Below the pieces are notes generated by a model. It did not search any database. It worked only from the letters and a program-made list of their open reading frames with translations, and was not told the origin of the DNA. A program made the translations under genes and the position numbers. From contig NC_089274.1 in NCBI RefSeq assembly GCF_963678975.1, positions 27,467,053 through 27,531,052 on the forward strand: a stretch of DNA of 64,000 nt, in the 5' to 3' direction. This DNA is from Dysidea avara (Eukaryota > Porifera > Demospongiae > Dictyoceratida > Dysideidae). This document shows, one piece after another, positions 61,985-64,000 of this stretch. Each line of letters opens with the position of its first letter. The stretch's first letter is position 1.

Positions 61985-62090
61985 CAGGAATGCTGTAACG
62001 AGAATAGGAGGTAGTATATACAAGTTATATCCCTCCTAGGAGTGATATAACTTGTATATACTACCTCCTATTCTCATTAATGCATTCCAA
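61985..62090. repeat. Hairpin in intron 3 of gene E
   Basis: AGAATAGGAGGTAGTATATA and CAAGTTATAT are mirrored as ATATAACTTG and TATATACTACCTCCTATTCT around CCCTCCTAGGAGTG. The arms are about 40 bp. Confidence 0.75.
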
Positions 62091-62352
62091 GCATTCTCAG
62101 AAATCATTTGATTTCTTTGATGAAACTGTGTGATCTCGTTCTCCTTTAATATAGCAACACTTCACAGGATCGATAGTGGGTTTTAGTTTTTGTAAAGTGA
62201 GCCAAGGCATAGATCATGGACTTGGGGAAGAAGATAGTTCATTGTTTTAATGAAGAAGGTCACAGGTTAGTTAATATTAAACATGTTACATTCAATAGTT
62301 ACGTGGGGATGTCCCACAGACACTGGGTGTAGCGCTTAATTGATTTGGCCAT

Positions 62353-62799
62353 TAGGCCCCTATTTGGTGATTATTAGTTTCTCATCCAGCCTTTCTAATT
62401 ATTATGATGCGGGCGGGAGGATATTACCATTATGCCATTATTTTATAATATTAACACACTGATGTACAGACCTTGTCCAAATTGTCTTTCTTTCTTACTA
62501 CAAACATTTCCTTCACTACTTTTCGTGATCGCCAACTGTCTTTCGACAGTCAACTGAAAGCCCGCTTTGATGAAGTCGATAAAACACGATTGCAACTGAC
62601 ACTGCAGCAATTTGCTAAGGAAACAACAGTTCTCCTGGCGATATTTAGCGCATTGTAGCGTTCATCAAATAATTATAACAGTTTGGTATCACGTGTTCTT
62701 CTGAGCATGCACAGAGTAAATAATGGCTTTCCATGCGGTAGCTTATAAGAAGGATGCGGGCGGTGGATGAGAAACTAATAATCACCAAATAGGGGCCTT
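62353..62799. mobile_element. Inverted-repeat element in intron 3 of gene E
   Basis: GGCCCCTATTTGGTGATTAT and TAGTTTCTCATCCA at the left are mirrored at 62764-62799. It encloses a 61-codon frame (62473-62658) with no recognised domain. Next to it, 62810-63030 repeats TTAGTTTAATCATGGCTAGT twice about 155 bp apart. Confidence 0.6.
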
Positions 62800-63267
62800 A
62801 GTGTTAACAGTATTCACTACTTTAGTTTAATCATGGCTAGTAAAGTAAGTACTTTAGTGTAGTTGAATCGCCTTTACATTGCCGTTTTGACACCTGGCGC
62901 GATGTCACACACTCGTAGTGACTGGGCGTGGCGCGTAATTGGCTAGGCCATTATAGCGCTGTAAACATATTCACTGCTTTAGTTTATTCATGGCTAGTAT
63001 AGTAAATACTTTATAGTGCACTTAAGCTTCATTATGAGCTGTTCAGCTCGTATTTGGGCTTCCTGTGTTTAATTGCGTACCCACGATCGAAGCGATCTGC
63101 ATGCTCGTGACGATACACTTACGTTCGGCCTCTCAGCAGTGCCTTGTCGTTGCTCTTACGACGTTACCCACAATCGAAAGTCACATGGTCCCATATAAAT
63201 ACACTCGCAAAGCATTCCTGCAGTTTCCATGTACACTTGCAGGTGATTCACCCAAGTGGAATATATT

Positions 63268-63380
63268 AGTTGTAACATGGGCACTTGTGATTTGCCTGAA
63301 ATATACACACTCGCACTCGGGCTGCGCCCTCGTGCTCGTGTGTATATTCCAGGCAAATCACTCATGCCCATGTTACAACT
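63268..63380. repeat. 113-bp palindrome in intron 3 of gene E
   Basis: GTTGTAACATGGGCACTTGT at the left returns as CATGCCCATGTTACAAC at the right, and GATTTGCCTG, AATATACACAC and GAGCACGAG-type segments pair to a tight GGGCTGCGCCC apex. Arms of about 53 bp differ at few positions. Confidence 0.8.
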
Positions 63381-64000
63381 ACTACATATATATTTATATA
63401 GTTGAATTTCCAACAACATGCAGCTCAAGATTAAATAAGGAGTACTCAAAATGTATATATACCTCTACAAGGCAATACTATGTTTGCAAACAATATTTCA
63501 TTATGTTAATATGACTATTAGTTAAACAAGCACATACCATCAACTATTATCATCACTGTTGCATTAATACTGTGGTTAAGCACACTTCTGCAAGTATATT
63601 GTCCCTCATCTGATTTTGAACGATTGTAAAATCTCAAATTGGTGAGTAGAGCTATGTACTCCACTACAGTATACATGTTTGTGTTATAAACAAATACAAT
63701 GTACAGATACATCAGCTCAATAAGTATCACATACCATAAATCCTTGATTGACTATTATTGGTGATCACCTCAGAATTAGGATCAAGCCATTCCATTGAAT
63801 CTTGATAAAAGCATGATATCGTTTCTGCACCACAGTCAGTAGGAAAAATGCAGTCCACAAATTTTGGAAATACTTTTGGTATGGAGGTGGAACTAACAGT
63901 ATCTCCTGTGAATGTATATTAACATAGTTAAAATTACACATGTAAACTATAAGGACACAACATACACGTAATATAATATGCTAACCTATTACAATGATGA

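Larger units (their letters stand above)
60905..64000 (-). pseudogene. Gene E: receptor paralogue, 3' part broken; 5' end beyond window
   Basis: Exons seen: 63986-64000 (end of signal-peptide exon), 63735-63905 and 63538-63663 (first Ig-like domain, MEWLDP, DEGQYTC), 61547-61864 (Ig, DQGSYCC), 61145-61405 (near-invariant Ig, GEYVCEA), all in phase. The exon 6 remnant (60905-60997) has an extra T that creates a stop after PIF, a further length change, and ends abruptly. No SEA, membrane or tail exon follows. Exons 2 to 4 are close to gene C, while the end of exon 5, intron 5 and the exon 6 remnant are close to gene D. Intron 3 carries about 1.5 kb of inserted repeats absent from gene C. It could make a truncated soluble product or be dead. 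Confidence 0.75.

Noticed and set aside
62473..62658. 61-codon frame inside the inverted-repeat element of gene E intron 3
   Set aside because: Short, without domain, and within a non-autonomous type of element.

Overview
The window looks like an animal nuclear genome. It is AT-rich, has no operons, its genes are split by GT-AG introns, it encodes immunoglobulin-domain receptors with one transmembrane segment, and it is dense with decayed LINE, LTR and DNA transposons. A non-bilaterian metazoan, most likely a demosponge, is my best guess. The host is inferred from style and not shown by any diagnostic marker.

The conserved content is a tandem family of receptor genes, all on the minus strand, called A to E here: A (151-4446), B (8846-12320), C (19751-26188), D (47577-50487, 5' part not found) and E (60905-64000, 3' part lost, first exon cut by the window edge). 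I rebuilt A, B and C as nine-exon genes whose exon lengths sum to whole codons (641, 679 and 679 residues). Exon 1 is a 34-nt signal-peptide exon. Exons 2+3 make the first Ig-like domain, and exons 4, 5 and 6 one Ig domain each. Exons 7+8 make a SEA-like juxtamembrane domain with a G-S-V/I motif plus the transmembrane helix. Exon 9 is a cytoplasmic tail rich in YxxL/V/I motifs. This layout recalls invertebrate allorecognition and innate immune receptors such as cnidarian Alr proteins. Exon 5 is almost identical at DNA level in all five genes, and gene E looks like a C-like/D-like recombinant that crossed over inside that exon.

Between the genes lie layered mobile elements. Region 1.3-2.7 kb (inside intron 6 of gene A) has two non-autonomous elements with clear target duplications. 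Region 12.6-19.5 kb has LINE tails, palindromic MITEs and an inverted 31-bp satellite. Region 27-46 kb has a long inverted-repeat element hit by a LINE, an 8.9-kb MULE-like transposon with 9-bp target duplication inserted in a hAT-like MITE, and a 1.3-kb foldback element. Region 52.6-57.9 kb is a decayed Ty3/gypsy-type element whose integrase precedes reverse transcriptase (Gmr1-like) and whose capsid resembles the SCAN domain; it sits in an older retroelement ORF. No tRNA, rRNA or CRISPR was recognised. Stretches 4447-8845, 12321-12640, 12790-13850, 26189-26920, 46330-47576, 50488-52050 and 58750-60500 hold no gene I can support.
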